From NCBI GenBank assembly GCA_035968315.1, contig JAVYIN010000003.1, positions 124,001 through 188,000 of the forward strand: a stretch of DNA of 64,000 nucleotides, given 5' to 3'. This DNA is from Nitrospira sp. (GTDB lineage Bacteria > Nitrospirota > Nitrospiria > Nitrospirales > Nitrospiraceae). The translations under genes were made by a program, and so were the position numbers. Every line of letters starts with the position of its first letter. Positions within the stretch are counted from its first letter, which is position 1. Of this stretch, positions 7,589 through 15,079 are shown in pieces. The notes under the pieces were generated by a model. The model was given only the letters and a program-made list of their open reading frames with translations. It was not told the origin of the DNA and did not search any database.

Positions 7589-9334
7589 TCATCCATTCGC
7601 GACATCCTGAAACTGCATCGCATGCAAGCGCCGATACAATCCGTTCTTCCGCAGCAACTCCTCGTGCGACCCGATCTCGGCAATCCTGCCCCGGTCCAAG
7701 ACCACAATCCGATCCGCATTCTGCACTGTCGAGAGACGATGAGCAATCACCACCGTCGTCCGGTTCCGCATTAAATTGCTTAACGCCAACTGCACAATGC
7801 GCTCGGATTCCGTGTCGAGCGCGGAGGTCGCTTCGTCGAGAATCAGCAACGGCGGGTCCCGCAAAATCGCCCGCGCAATCGCCAGCCGCTGGCGCTGGCC
7901 GCCAGACAGTTTCACACCCCGCTCACCGATCACCGTGGCATACCCGTCCGGCAATTGCATGATAAAGTCATGGGCATAGGCCTGCACGGCCGCTCGTTCC
8001 ACATCTTGCGGGCTCGCACCGGGACGGCCAAAGGCAATGTTATTCGCCACCGTATCGTCGAACAACACAATGTCTTGCGAGACAATTCCGATCTGGGCGC
8101 GCAACGACGGCAAGGAATAGGATTCCAGCGGCGTGCCATCGAGCAGAATCCGTCCGCTCGTCGGCTGATAAAATCTGGGCAAGAGGCTCACCAGCGTGCT
8201 CTTTCCACTCCCGCTGCTGCCCACGAGCGCCACGACCTCGCCGGTACGAATCGCCAGGTCGATCCCCGACAGCGCCGCCGCCGTCTGCCCGTTATAGCTG
8301 AGCGCCACGCCTTGGAACTCGATGCCCTGGCGGATGCCCTGACACTCCACCGTCCCTCGATCCTGGTCCTGCTCCGTTCTCAGATCGAGCACTTCATACA
8401 CCCGTTCAGCCGCCGCCAAGGCCTGCTGAATCAAATTATTCGAGCCCGCCAGTTTTCTGATCGGCGTAAACGCCATAAACATGGCCGTGAGAAAGGAGAA
8501 GAACGCCCCCGGCGTCATCTCATCGTGAATGACGAGGTAGCCGCCATACCAGATAATCACCGCCACGCCGATGACGCCGATCACTTCCATGTGGGACGAC
8601 CCGATCGACCACACTTGATTCGCCTTGAGCGTCGTCGCGAGAAACGCCTGGTTGCTGACGGCAAAGCGCTGAGCTTCCGCCTCTTCCCGTTTGAACGCCT
8701 TCACCATCCGGATGCCGCTCAAGGTCTCCTGAATGGTGTTCGACATGTCGCCCATCCGCTCCTGCCCCTTGGTGGCCAGCGTCCGCAGGCGCCGGCCCAT
8801 CCGCGACATCGTGACGACCGACAGCGGAATGACCACGATCGACAGGCCGGCCAATTTCCAATTTTGATAGAAAATCACCCCCAGCATCACGAGAAACGTG
8901 AGGCTGTGCTGGAAAATATCTTTCAAGACGTTGGACACCGCGTTGGCCATCAAGCTGACATCGTTGACGACGCGCGAGACCAGCCGACCTGAGGTATTCT
9001 CGTCGTGATACCCCACCGGCAAGCGCATGAGATGCTGGAACAGCGCCTGACGGATATCCGCAATCACCCGGTTGCCGACATAACTCGTCAAATAGGTCTG
9101 CCCATAGCTAAAAAAAGCCTTCACAATCGATACGCCTAACAGGGCCAGCGGCAAGGCCAGCAACAGGCTCTCGTTTTTTTCGATGAAGATGCCGTCAAGC
9201 ACCGGTTTGACCAACCAGGCATAGAGGCCGGACAAGGCGGCCACCGCCCCTGAACAGGCGATGGCCACGATGAACCGCGCCCGATACGGGCGGACATACC
9301 GAACGAGACGTCGAAATCGCTCTAGGCTCGACAT
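7589..9334 (-). CDS. msbA: Lipid A / phospholipid flippase, ABC exporter
   Basis: 581 residues with the fused half-transporter layout. Residues about 1-310 form six membrane helices (FIVAIACSGAVAALSGLYA, ALLGVSIVKAFF and others). Residues about 340-575 form the nucleotide-binding domain: Walker A GSSGSGKSTLVSLL, Q-loop IGIVSQDIVLFD, signature LSGGQRQRLAIARAI, Walker B LLILDEATSALD and switch IAHRLST. The protein flips lipid A-core across the inner membrane. It overlaps the end of lpxB by 13 bp, in keeping with its lipid A role. MsbA is favoured over a generic ABC exporter because of the surrounding lpx/waa genes. Confidence 0.93.
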   Translation of the reverse strand: MSSLERFRRLVRYVRPYRARFIVAIACSGAVAALSGLYAWLVKPVLDGIFIEKNESLLLALPLALLGVSIVKAFFSYGQTYLTSYVGNRVIADIRQALFQHLMRLPVGYHDENTSGRLVSRVVNDVSLMANAVSNVLKDIFQHSLTFLVMLGVIFYQNWKLAGLSIVVIPLSVVTMSRMGRRLRTLATKGQERMGDMSNTIQETLSGIRMVKAFKREEAEAQRFAVSNQAFLATTLKANQVWSIGSSHMEVIGVIGVAVIIWYGGYLVIHDEMTPGAFFSFLTAMFMAFTPIRKLAGSNNLIQQALAAAERVYEVLDLRTEQDQDRGTVECQGIRQGIEFQGVALSYNGQTAAALSGIDLAIRTGEVVALVGSSGSGKSTLVSLLPRFYQPTSGRILLDGTPLESYSLPSLRAQIGIVSQDIVLFDDTVANNIAFGRPGASPQDVERAAVQAYAHDFIMQLPDGYATVIGERGVKLSGGQRQRLAIARAILRDPPLLILDEATSALDTESERIVQLALSNLMRNRTTVVIAHRLSTVQNADRIVVLDRGRIAEIGSHEELLRKNGLYRRLHAMQFQDVANG

Positions 9335-10452
9335 GTGTCCAACACCACCTGGGCCGCCCGATACGACGCGCCCGGCTCTCCGAGGCTGGCCTTCACCGCC
9401 GCCAACGCCCGTTTCATTTCATCATACGCCGCCGCATCTTCCAAGAGCCGGCGAGCCTCTTCATACAATCGCTCACCCGTCGCCTCATCCTGAATCAGTT
9501 CGGGCACAACCGACCGGCCGGCGACCAGATTGACCAGCCCGATCCATGGTACGCGAATCAACCAGCGCGCCAGCCGATAGGTCACCCGATCGGTTCGATA
9601 GAGCAGCACCATCGGAGTACCCACGACGGCGGCCTGCAGCGTGGCGGTCCCCGACGCCACCAAGACGAGATCCGACACAGCCATCACTTCGCTGGCCTGC
9701 TCCTTCACCACCGTGACCGGCACGGCGCTCTGCCGCAGAATCGGCTGAATGAGATGATCGGAGATTGTGGAAGCCTGCGCCAAAATAAATTGCATGTCAG
9801 GGCGGGCGCGCGCCAGCCGTTCCGCAGCCTCCAGCAAGGTCGGAAGCAGGGACTGGACTTCGCGGGACCGGCTTCCCGGCAACAAGGCCACCACAGGCCC
9901 GCCCGTCTTGACTTGAAATCGCTCCCGCAAACTCGTCCGGTCGTAGTGCGGGGCCACCGCATCGAGCAAGGGATGGCCGACAAACGTGCACGGCAGCCCA
10001 ACTTTCTGATACAGCTCGGCCTCGAATGGAAGAATGACGATCACCCGATCCACCCGCTGCTGGATATATTTCATCCGGCCCGGATTCCACGCCCAGATCT
10101 GCGGTGCAATATAGTAGATCACCCGCAGGCCCGCCGCCTTGGCAAACCAGGCATAGCGGAGGTTCAATCCCGGGTTGTCGATAAACACCACGGCATCCCA
10201 CGGTTCCGATCTGAGCAGCCGGCGCATGGCCACAAACCGCTTGATGACCGCGCGGATGGCCGACAGGCCGATCAGCCCCATGATATCGAGATGGCCGAAG
10301 CCCTCCACGAGCCGTACGCCCGCCGCCTTCATCGCCGCCCCTCCGACGCCCACCAGCGTCACGTCCGGATCGAGCGCCTTCAGCGCCCGCGCCAGATTCG
10401 CTCCGTGCAGATCGCCTGAGGCCTCACCGCTGATGATCAGAACCTTGGGCAT
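9322..10452 (-). CDS. lpxB: Lipid-A-disaccharide synthase
   Basis: 376 residues from the ATG at 10450-10452 (MPKVLIISGEASGDLHGANL, the family's invariant N-terminus). The longer upstream frame is not conserved. It is a GT19 enzyme that joins UDP-2,3-diacylglucosamine and lipid X. Other hallmarks are DNPGLNLRYAWFAK, YYIAPQIWAWNPGR, LLPGSRSREVQSLLP and LVASGTATLQAAVVGTPMV. The upstream side carries a palindromic repeat (10508-10632) before the oxidoreductase gene. Confidence 0.95.
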   Translation of the reverse strand: MPKVLIISGEASGDLHGANLARALKALDPDVTLVGVGGAAMKAAGVRLVEGFGHLDIMGLIGLSAIRAVIKRFVAMRRLLRSEPWDAVVFIDNPGLNLRYAWFAKAAGLRVIYYIAPQIWAWNPGRMKYIQQRVDRVIVILPFEAELYQKVGLPCTFVGHPLLDAVAPHYDRTSLRERFQVKTGGPVVALLPGSRSREVQSLLPTLLEAAERLARARPDMQFILAQASTISDHLIQPILRQSAVPVTVVKEQASEVMAVSDLVLVASGTATLQAAVVGTPMVLLYRTDRVTYRLARWLIRVPWIGLVNLVAGRSVVPELIQDEATGERLYEEARRLLEDAAAYDEMKRALAAVKASLGEPGASYRAAQVVLDTCRA

Positions 10453-10507
10453 ACTGAGGGGACTCCACTCCAGACATTTGTTCAACACACCAAAGATTTG
10501 TAAAACC

Positions 10508-10632
10508 GCAGGCTGCTCAAAAAGGCCGTCCAGCAAGGCCGCAGCGAGAGAAGAGGCGAGGCGTACAGCTTCAGTACGTTGAGCCTCTGAGCGATGCGAG
10601 AACGCCGCTGGCGGACTTTTTCAGCAGCCTGC
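10508..10632. repeat. 125-bp imperfect palindromic element between the oxidoreductase gene and lpxB
   Basis: It begins GCAGGCTGCTCAAAAAGGCC at 10508 and ends with the near-complement (reverse complement GCAGGCTGCTGAAAAAGTCC) at 10632, where it abuts the TAG stop of the upstream gene. Internal segments pair too (GCCGCAGCGAG against CTCTGAGCGATGC only loosely). The terminal inverted repeats of about 21 bp with two mismatches look like a MITE/REP-type non-coding element. No coding capacity was seen. Confidence 0.7.
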
Positions 10633-11579
10633 TACGACTGGCGCGCGGCGAACTCCTGAATCGCTTTGAGCACAAGATGGGCGGCATCCAGCGCTGCCGC
10701 GCCGTCATCGCCGGACACCTCGGGACGGGACTCAGTCCGAATGGCCTGCACGAACGATTCGAGCTGCAGCTTCAGCGGCTCGTCGGCATTTCCCTGGAAC
10801 TGCTCGGTATCGAGCGTCGGCCGTTCACCGGGTGGCGACACGCGACGGGAGATGATGCCCTGCCGGGTCTGGAAATCGATGGACACATAGCCATCGCGCT
10901 GAAACAGACGCAGGCGGCGCATCTTATTGGTCGAAATACGGCTGGCGGTCAGATTGGCCACACACCCGCTGCTGAATTGGATGCGCGCGTTCGCGATATC
11001 GATGGTCGGGGAGAGCACGGCCACACCGGAGGCCCGCACCTCTTCGACTGAACCGGGGTTGAACGAAAGGACCAGATCCAGATCGTGAATCATTAGATCG
11101 AGTACCACATCGACATCCGTACCCCGTTCGTTATACGACGCCAACCGATGGGCTTCGATGAAGACCGGCCGCTGAATGTGGGGCCGCATGACCCGCATGA
11201 TCGGATTGAATCGCTCGCTATGCCCGACTTGCAGACGGCGCCCCTTGGCCTTCGCCAACGCCACCAGCTCATGCGCCTCGGCCGGCTGCACGGCGATCGG
11301 CTTTTCGACCAGCACATGCTTGCCCGCTTCGAGACACACCTTGGCGACGGCATAATGCGACGAGGTCGGAACGGCCACGCTCACCAGATCGACATGCGGC
11401 AACAGCTCGGCCGGGCTGCCGTACACCTGCGCGCCATGGCGGCCGGCAATCTCCTGTGCCCGCTCGAGACTTTGATCCGTCACTCCGGCGAGCGTGACAC
11501 CGGGAATCGACGCATAAAGCCTCGCATGGTGCTGTCCCAGATGCCCGACCCCAATGACTCCCGCGCGCAAAGCCGTCAT
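10632..11579 (-). CDS. Gfo/Idh/MocA-family NAD(P)-dependent oxidoreductase in the lipid A operon
   Basis: 315 residues from the ATG at 11577-11579. An in-frame upstream Met would add 15 residues (MNDQTDQTDQTDEEG) encoded by the 9-bp repeat. The N-terminal Rossmann fold is LRAGVIGVGHLGQHHARLYA. HVLVEKPIAV holds the conserved EKP lysine, and VGHSERFNP and DLMIHDLDLVLSF the catalytic-domain motifs. It lies between lpxI and lpxB. GnnA, which oxidises UDP-GlcNAc at C3 for amide-linked lipid A, belongs to this family and sits near lpxA in some bacteria, so a GnnA-like role is possible. No GnnB-type aminotransferase is in the window. Substrate not determined. Confidence 0.85.
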   Translation of the reverse strand: MTALRAGVIGVGHLGQHHARLYASIPGVTLAGVTDQSLERAQEIAGRHGAQVYGSPAELLPHVDLVSVAVPTSSHYAVAKVCLEAGKHVLVEKPIAVQPAEAHELVALAKAKGRRLQVGHSERFNPIMRVMRPHIQRPVFIEAHRLASYNERGTDVDVVLDLMIHDLDLVLSFNPGSVEEVRASGVAVLSPTIDIANARIQFSSGCVANLTASRISTNKMRRLRLFQRDGYVSIDFQTRQGIISRRVSPPGERPTLDTEQFQGNADEPLKLQLESFVQAIRTESRPEVSGDDGAAALDAAHLVLKAIQEFAARQS

Positions 11580-11588
11580 GCCTTCCTC

Positions 11589-11618
11589 GTCTGTCTGGTC
11601 TGTCTGGTCTGTCTGGTC
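11589..11618. repeat. Three perfect 9-bp GTCTGTCTG units
   Basis: GTCTGTCTG occurs three times head to tail with no mismatch, followed by GTC. It lies at the 5' edge of the Gfo/Idh gene. If the earlier start is used it is translated as Asp-Gln-Thr repeats. It is the cleanest copy of the family and defines the unit. Confidence 0.9.
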
Positions 11619-11648
11619 ATTCACGCCTCACGGCTCACCGATCCCCCA

Positions 11649-12497
11649 TCACCTCTCCATCGGCTCGACCTGCTTGAGCCCGACAATGGCAATTCCAAAC
11701 CCTTGGGCCTTTTCCAGCACCGCCTCGCGATCGAGGATCACCGTCCGGCCGGCTTCGACCGCCAAGACGCTGGCCTTCACCGAGGCCATCACGTCGATCG
11801 TGCGCGGCCCGATGGCCGGCAGATCGAACCGCAAGTCTTGCTGCGGCTTGCACCGTTTCACGACCACCGCGCCGTCTTTGGCCAATTCACCGCCCCGCTT
11901 GATGGCGCCGTCAGTCCCTTCCACCGCTTCGACTGCGACGACGACCTTGTCCTTGATCACCACACATTGGCCGATATCGAGACGGCCGATGGCTTCAGCC
12001 ACCTGCCATCCATATCGAATATCGTCCCACTCTTTCTTGGTCGGCGTACGGGACGTCAGCGGGCCTTCTTCAACCAGAATCCCCTCAAGCCCGAAGGTCG
12101 ATTCGCAAATGACGATCCCTTCCCGCTCCAACTCAGCCGCAAATTCCCGCAGGATATCGTCATCCTTCCACAGAGCCACCCGCGCGGCCAGGGCCAGCGT
12201 GCGAAAATCCGGACGGACGGTGGTGAAGACGTGCGTTTTCTTGATGCCCCCCAGCATCACGGCCTGCCGGATTTCATCCTCTTTGAACGCCTGAATCAGC
12301 TTATTGAGCTGGCCGATCTTGATCCACTGAATACGATCGACGTGGCGCGCCAATTCGGGATCCGTCTCCCCCTCGTGAGCAACCGCCGAGACGTGATAGC
12401 CCAGCTTGCGGGCATTGTCCGCAAAGATGATGGGGAAACGACCGTTCCCGGCAATCAACCCGATTCGGCCGCCAGTGGTAGGAGATGACGTGACCAC
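11649..12497 (-). CDS. lpxI: UDP-2,3-diacylglucosamine diphosphatase, LpxI type
   Basis: 282 residues with a GTG start at 12497. It hydrolyses UDP-2,3-diacylglucosamine to lipid X, the step done by LpxH in E. coli. Hallmarks: RIGLIAGNGRFPIIFADNAR at the N-terminus, VMLGGIKKTHVF, GWQVAEAIGRLDIGQ, VVEAVEGTDGAIKRGGEL, and DLPAIGPRTIDVM near the end. LpxI is unrelated to LpxH and is usual in alpha-proteobacteria and many deep-branching phyla. It lies 6 bp after lpxA. Confidence 0.93.
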   Translation of the reverse strand: MVTSSPTTGGRIGLIAGNGRFPIIFADNARKLGYHVSAVAHEGETDPELARHVDRIQWIKIGQLNKLIQAFKEDEIRQAVMLGGIKKTHVFTTVRPDFRTLALAARVALWKDDDILREFAAELEREGIVICESTFGLEGILVEEGPLTSRTPTKKEWDDIRYGWQVAEAIGRLDIGQCVVIKDKVVVAVEAVEGTDGAIKRGGELAKDGAVVVKRCKPQQDLRFDLPAIGPRTIDVMASVKASVLAVEAGRTVILDREAVLEKAQGFGIAIVGLKQVEPMER

Positions 12498-12502
12498 CCC
12501 GG

Positions 12503-13309
12503 TTAGTCCTCACCCTCCTGGTCTTTCACCACCGAACGGGACACACCGCGCTTGGTCCCCTCGATAAACGCCAGCATCTGTGCCACATCGGCCTGGTCCT
12601 TGAACTCGGCCTTGGCCAGCTTGACCGCTTCGGCAATCTTATGGCCCGAACGGAACAACAGATCGTAGGCCTTCTTGATCGCCGCAATCCGGTCCGAGGA
12701 AAACCCGTGCCGGCGGAGCCCGACGGAATTCAAGCCATAGAGATGGGCACGATACCCGCCGGCCGCGCGCGTAAACGGCGGCACATCCTGCCCGATCGCG
12801 CAGCACCCGCCCACCATGGCATAGGCGCCCACACGGACGAATTGATGGATGCCGGTCAAGCCGCCGATGATCGCATGGTCGCCGACGGTAATGTGCCCGG
12901 CTAGGCTGGCGGCGTTCGCCATGATCAGATGGCTCCCCAAGCGGCAATCGTGCGCCACATGCACATAGGCCATGAGAAAGTTCTTATTGCCGACGGAGGT
13001 GATCCCGCCGCCCTGCACCGTCGCGCGGTTAACCGTGACATATTCGCGGAAAATATTATCATCGCCAATGACGACTTTGGTCGGCTCCCCCTTATACCCC
13101 AAATGCTGCGGAGGGCCGCCGATCGATGAAAAGGGATGGAATTCGTTGCGCTCGCCGATGTCGGTCCATCCCTCCACCGTGACATGGGAGAGGAGGCGGG
13201 TGCCTTTGCCGATCGTCACATGCTCGCCGACCAGGCAAAACGGCCCCACCGCCACGTCATCGGCCAGCTTTGCCTTGGGATGCACTATCGCTGTCGCATG
13301 AATCTGCAC
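12503..13309 (-). CDS. lpxA: Acyl-ACP:UDP-N-acetylglucosamine O-acyltransferase
   Basis: 268 residues. The GTG start at 13309 is preceded by GGAGG at 7 bp. It performs the first step of lipid A synthesis. The N-terminal two thirds is a left-handed beta helix of hexapeptide repeats. MAYVHVAHDCRLG holds the catalytic His, followed by NAASLAGHITVGDHAIIGGLTGIHQ (shown here in part), GGCCAIGQDVPPF and a helical C-terminus. lpxI follows by 6 bp. fabZ lies upstream, an arrangement common in Gram-negatives. Confidence 0.96.
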   Translation of the reverse strand: MQIHATAIVHPKAKLADDVAVGPFCLVGEHVTIGKGTRLLSHVTVEGWTDIGERNEFHPFSSIGGPPQHLGYKGEPTKVVIGDDNIFREYVTVNRATVQGGGITSVGNKNFLMAYVHVAHDCRLGSHLIMANAASLAGHITVGDHAIIGGLTGIHQFVRVGAYAMVGGCCAIGQDVPPFTRAAGGYRAHLYGLNSVGLRRHGFSSDRIAAIKKAYDLLFRSGHKIAEAVKLAKAEFKDQADVAQMLAFIEGTKRGVSRSVVKDQEGED

Positions 13310-13321
13310 GCTAAACCTCCA

Positions 13322-13449
13322 GTGATCCGTGATCGGTGATGGGTGATAAGACGGAACGGCGGGACGCGCGAGAAACGCGCGACTCGGTCATGCCTCGCAT
13401 CCCGCATGGCTCGCCCGCCGTGCGGCAGATCACGCATCACCCTTCACAG
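13322..13449. repeat. GTGATCGGTGATGGGTGAT-type inverted repeat between fabZ and lpxA
   Basis: The left arm 13322-13348 reads GTGATCCGTGATCGGTGATG then GGTGATAA. The right arm 13428-13449 (GATCACGCATCACCCTTCAC) is its approximate complement and contains the fabZ stop codon and last codons. A matching pair occurs at 33597-33667 between thiE and thiG. The middle (about 80 bp) has no gene. Confidence 0.6.
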
Positions 13450-13888
13450 CTTTTTCTTCCGTCACCATCGCCGTCACTTCGGCTTCACACACCAACTCGT
13501 CGTCCACAAACGCTTTCGCTTGCATCTTCCAGAACGGAGCCCGTTTTTTCACCACCTCGATCTCGAACCGCAGTTGGTCTCCGGGCACCACAGGCTTCCG
13601 GAACTTCGCATGATCGATCCCGGTAAGATAGACCACCGGCTGCCCGGTCGTGATGACCGACTTGAACGCCAGCACCCCGCCGACCTGCGCCATCGCTTCG
13701 ATGATCAACACACCCGGCATGACCGGCCGGCCCGGGAAATGGCCTTGAAAAAACGGTTCATTGACCGTGACATTCTTGATCCCGACAATGCGGCGATCGG
13801 GCTCCAGTTCCTTGATCCGATCGACCAGTAAAAACGGATACCGGTGCGGGAGTAATGCCTGAATCTCTGCTTGTTCCATACCTGCCAT
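13430..13888 (-). CDS. fabZ: 3-hydroxyacyl-ACP dehydratase
   Basis: 152 residues. A GAGGAGG Shine-Dalgarno lies 8 bp before the ATG at 13888. Hot-dog fold dehydratase of fatty acid synthesis. [14 protein letters not shown], then [23 protein letters not shown], contains the catalytic His and Glu; [17 protein letters not shown] is also typical. It competes with LpxA for 3-hydroxyacyl-ACP, which explains its usual place beside lpxA. The last six residues lie in the palindromic repeat 13322-13449. Confidence 0.95.
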   Translation of the reverse strand: MAGMEQAEIQALLPHRYPFLLVDRIKELEPDRRIVGIKNVTVNEPFFQGHFPGRPVMPGVLIIEAMAQVGGVLAFKSVITTGQPVVYLTGIDHAKFRKPVVPGDQLRFEIEVVKKRAPFWKMQAKAFVDDELVCEAEVTAMVTEEKAVKGDA

Positions 13889-13925
13889 TGCCGCTGCCTC
13901 CTCTCCCCGTTGCGCCTGCCTGCGA

Positions 13926-14471
13926 TTATTTGTTCTGGCGGTCGAACTCTTTCACCACCTGATCGGTCACATCCAGCGCCGGCTGATGATAGAGCACGAT
14001 CCGGACCGAGGTAATGCTCCCCTTGTCGAGAATGGCCAGGTACCCCTCTTTTTGCGCCACCGCCTGAGCCGCCTCGGCAATTTTCTTCGAATACTCCATC
14101 ACCATCTCCCGCTGCTTCTGCTGCACCTCGCGGTTAAAGTCCGCCAGGCGCCGCTGATAGGCTTCGAGCTTCGCCCGGAACTGCTCTTGTTTCTCCTGCT
14201 TGGCCTGCTCGCTCAGCTTGCTATTGGGGTCCTGAATGGACTGCTCGAAGTCTTTCAATTCCTGGTCGTCCGCGCTGATGATTTTCTGGCGCGTCAGCGA
14301 GTAGCTCTTCATCTCCTCCAAGGCCCGCTTCCCCGCCGCCGATCGCTCCATCACCGCCTGCTGGTCCATCACACCGACTTTGGCCGGTTCCGCCGCCAGC
14401 GCGGATTGCACCAGCCCCACACACCCCAGCACCAATCCAAGCCCCCATGCGATTCCCTGATGTCGTTTCAT
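13926..14471 (-). CDS. OmpH/Skp-like periplasmic chaperone
   Basis: 181 residues with a cleavable signal peptide (GLGLVLGCVGLVQSALA, cut before AEPA). The mature part is KVGVMDQQAVMERSAAGKRA followed by a long charged coiled coil (about residues 60-140) rich in Lys, Glu and Gln. A C-terminal AILDKGSITS strand then returns to the beta domain, the Skp layout. Skp trimers shield outer-membrane proteins on their way to BamA. It lies 18 bp after a paralogue and near bamA, in the same operon. Confidence 0.85.
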   Translation of the reverse strand: MKRHQGIAWGLGLVLGCVGLVQSALAAEPAKVGVMDQQAVMERSAAGKRALEEMKSYSLTRQKIISADDQELKDFEQSIQDPNSKLSEQAKQEKQEQFRAKLEAYQRRLADFNREVQQKQREMVMEYSKKIAEAAQAVAQKEGYLAILDKGSITSVRIVLYHQPALDVTDQVVKEFDRQNK

Positions 14472-14489
14472 CGCGCGCCTTCCCTCCTG

Positions 14490-15059
14490 TTAGGGATATT
14501 CTCGGTTGAATTCCTCGATCACCTGCCCGGAAATATCGAGCGTGTCGTCATGATAGAACGTGGGTCCGCCCTTGCCCTTGTCGAAGACCACCTGAAGCCC
14601 CAACCGCTTGGCCACCTTGCCGGCGACCAGCTCGACCTTCTCACGGAAACCATCCATCACGTCCTTCTGCTTTTCCTGCACTTCCCGATTGAGGTCCGTC
14701 ACCTTCTGCTGATACTCCTGCATCCGGCGGCGAAACACTTCTTCGCGCTCCCGTTTCGCCGCAGGGCTGAGGACGCTGGCCTGCTTCACAAAGTCCTCCT
14801 CCATCCGGCGCAGCTCTTTTTCATCCAACTCGATCAGGATCTGGCGGTTTTTCGCAAACGCCGCGAGGCTGTCCTTGGTTTTTTTTCCGGCCGCCGTATC
14901 GGACAGAATGCGCGCGGGATCCAGCACCCCGACCTTTCCCTCCACCTTGCCGCCGGCTCCGGCGCAGCCGGTTGCAGACGCCACCAGAACAACCAGGAGG
15001 GCCACCTGCGTCCAGCCTGCCATTGACCATGCAAATCTATTCACAGCGTCCCTTCTCAC
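14490..15059 (-). CDS. OmpH/Skp-like chaperone, probable lipoprotein
   Basis: About 189 residues. Possible starts are GTG at 15059 (AAGGAG 4 bp upstream), an in-frame GTG at 15044, and ATG at 15023. All keep the hydrophobic segment LLVVLVASATGC, whose end resembles a lipobox (S-A-T-G-C). The rest follows the Skp pattern: GVLDPARILSDTAAGKK, a coiled coil (about residues 65-140), and VVFDKGKGGPTFY near the end. It is a tandem paralogue of the next gene and follows bamA by about 20 bp. Membrane tethering would be unusual for Skp. The lipobox reading is by eye. Confidence 0.8.
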   Translation of the reverse strand: MRRDAVNRFAWSMAGWTQVALLVVLVASATGCAGAGGKVEGKVGVLDPARILSDTAAGKKTKDSLAAFAKNRQILIELDEKELRRMEEDFVKQASVLSPAAKREREEVFRRRMQEYQQKVTDLNREVQEKQKDVMDGFREKVELVAGKVAKRLGLQVVFDKGKGGPTFYHDDTLDISGQVIEEFNREYP

Positions 15060-15079
15060 CAGACTCCTTCACTTTCCGC

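Noticed and set aside
11589-11618. CRISPR-like array from the tandem units
   Set aside because: Units are 9 bp, directly adjacent, without spacers, and no cas genes are present.
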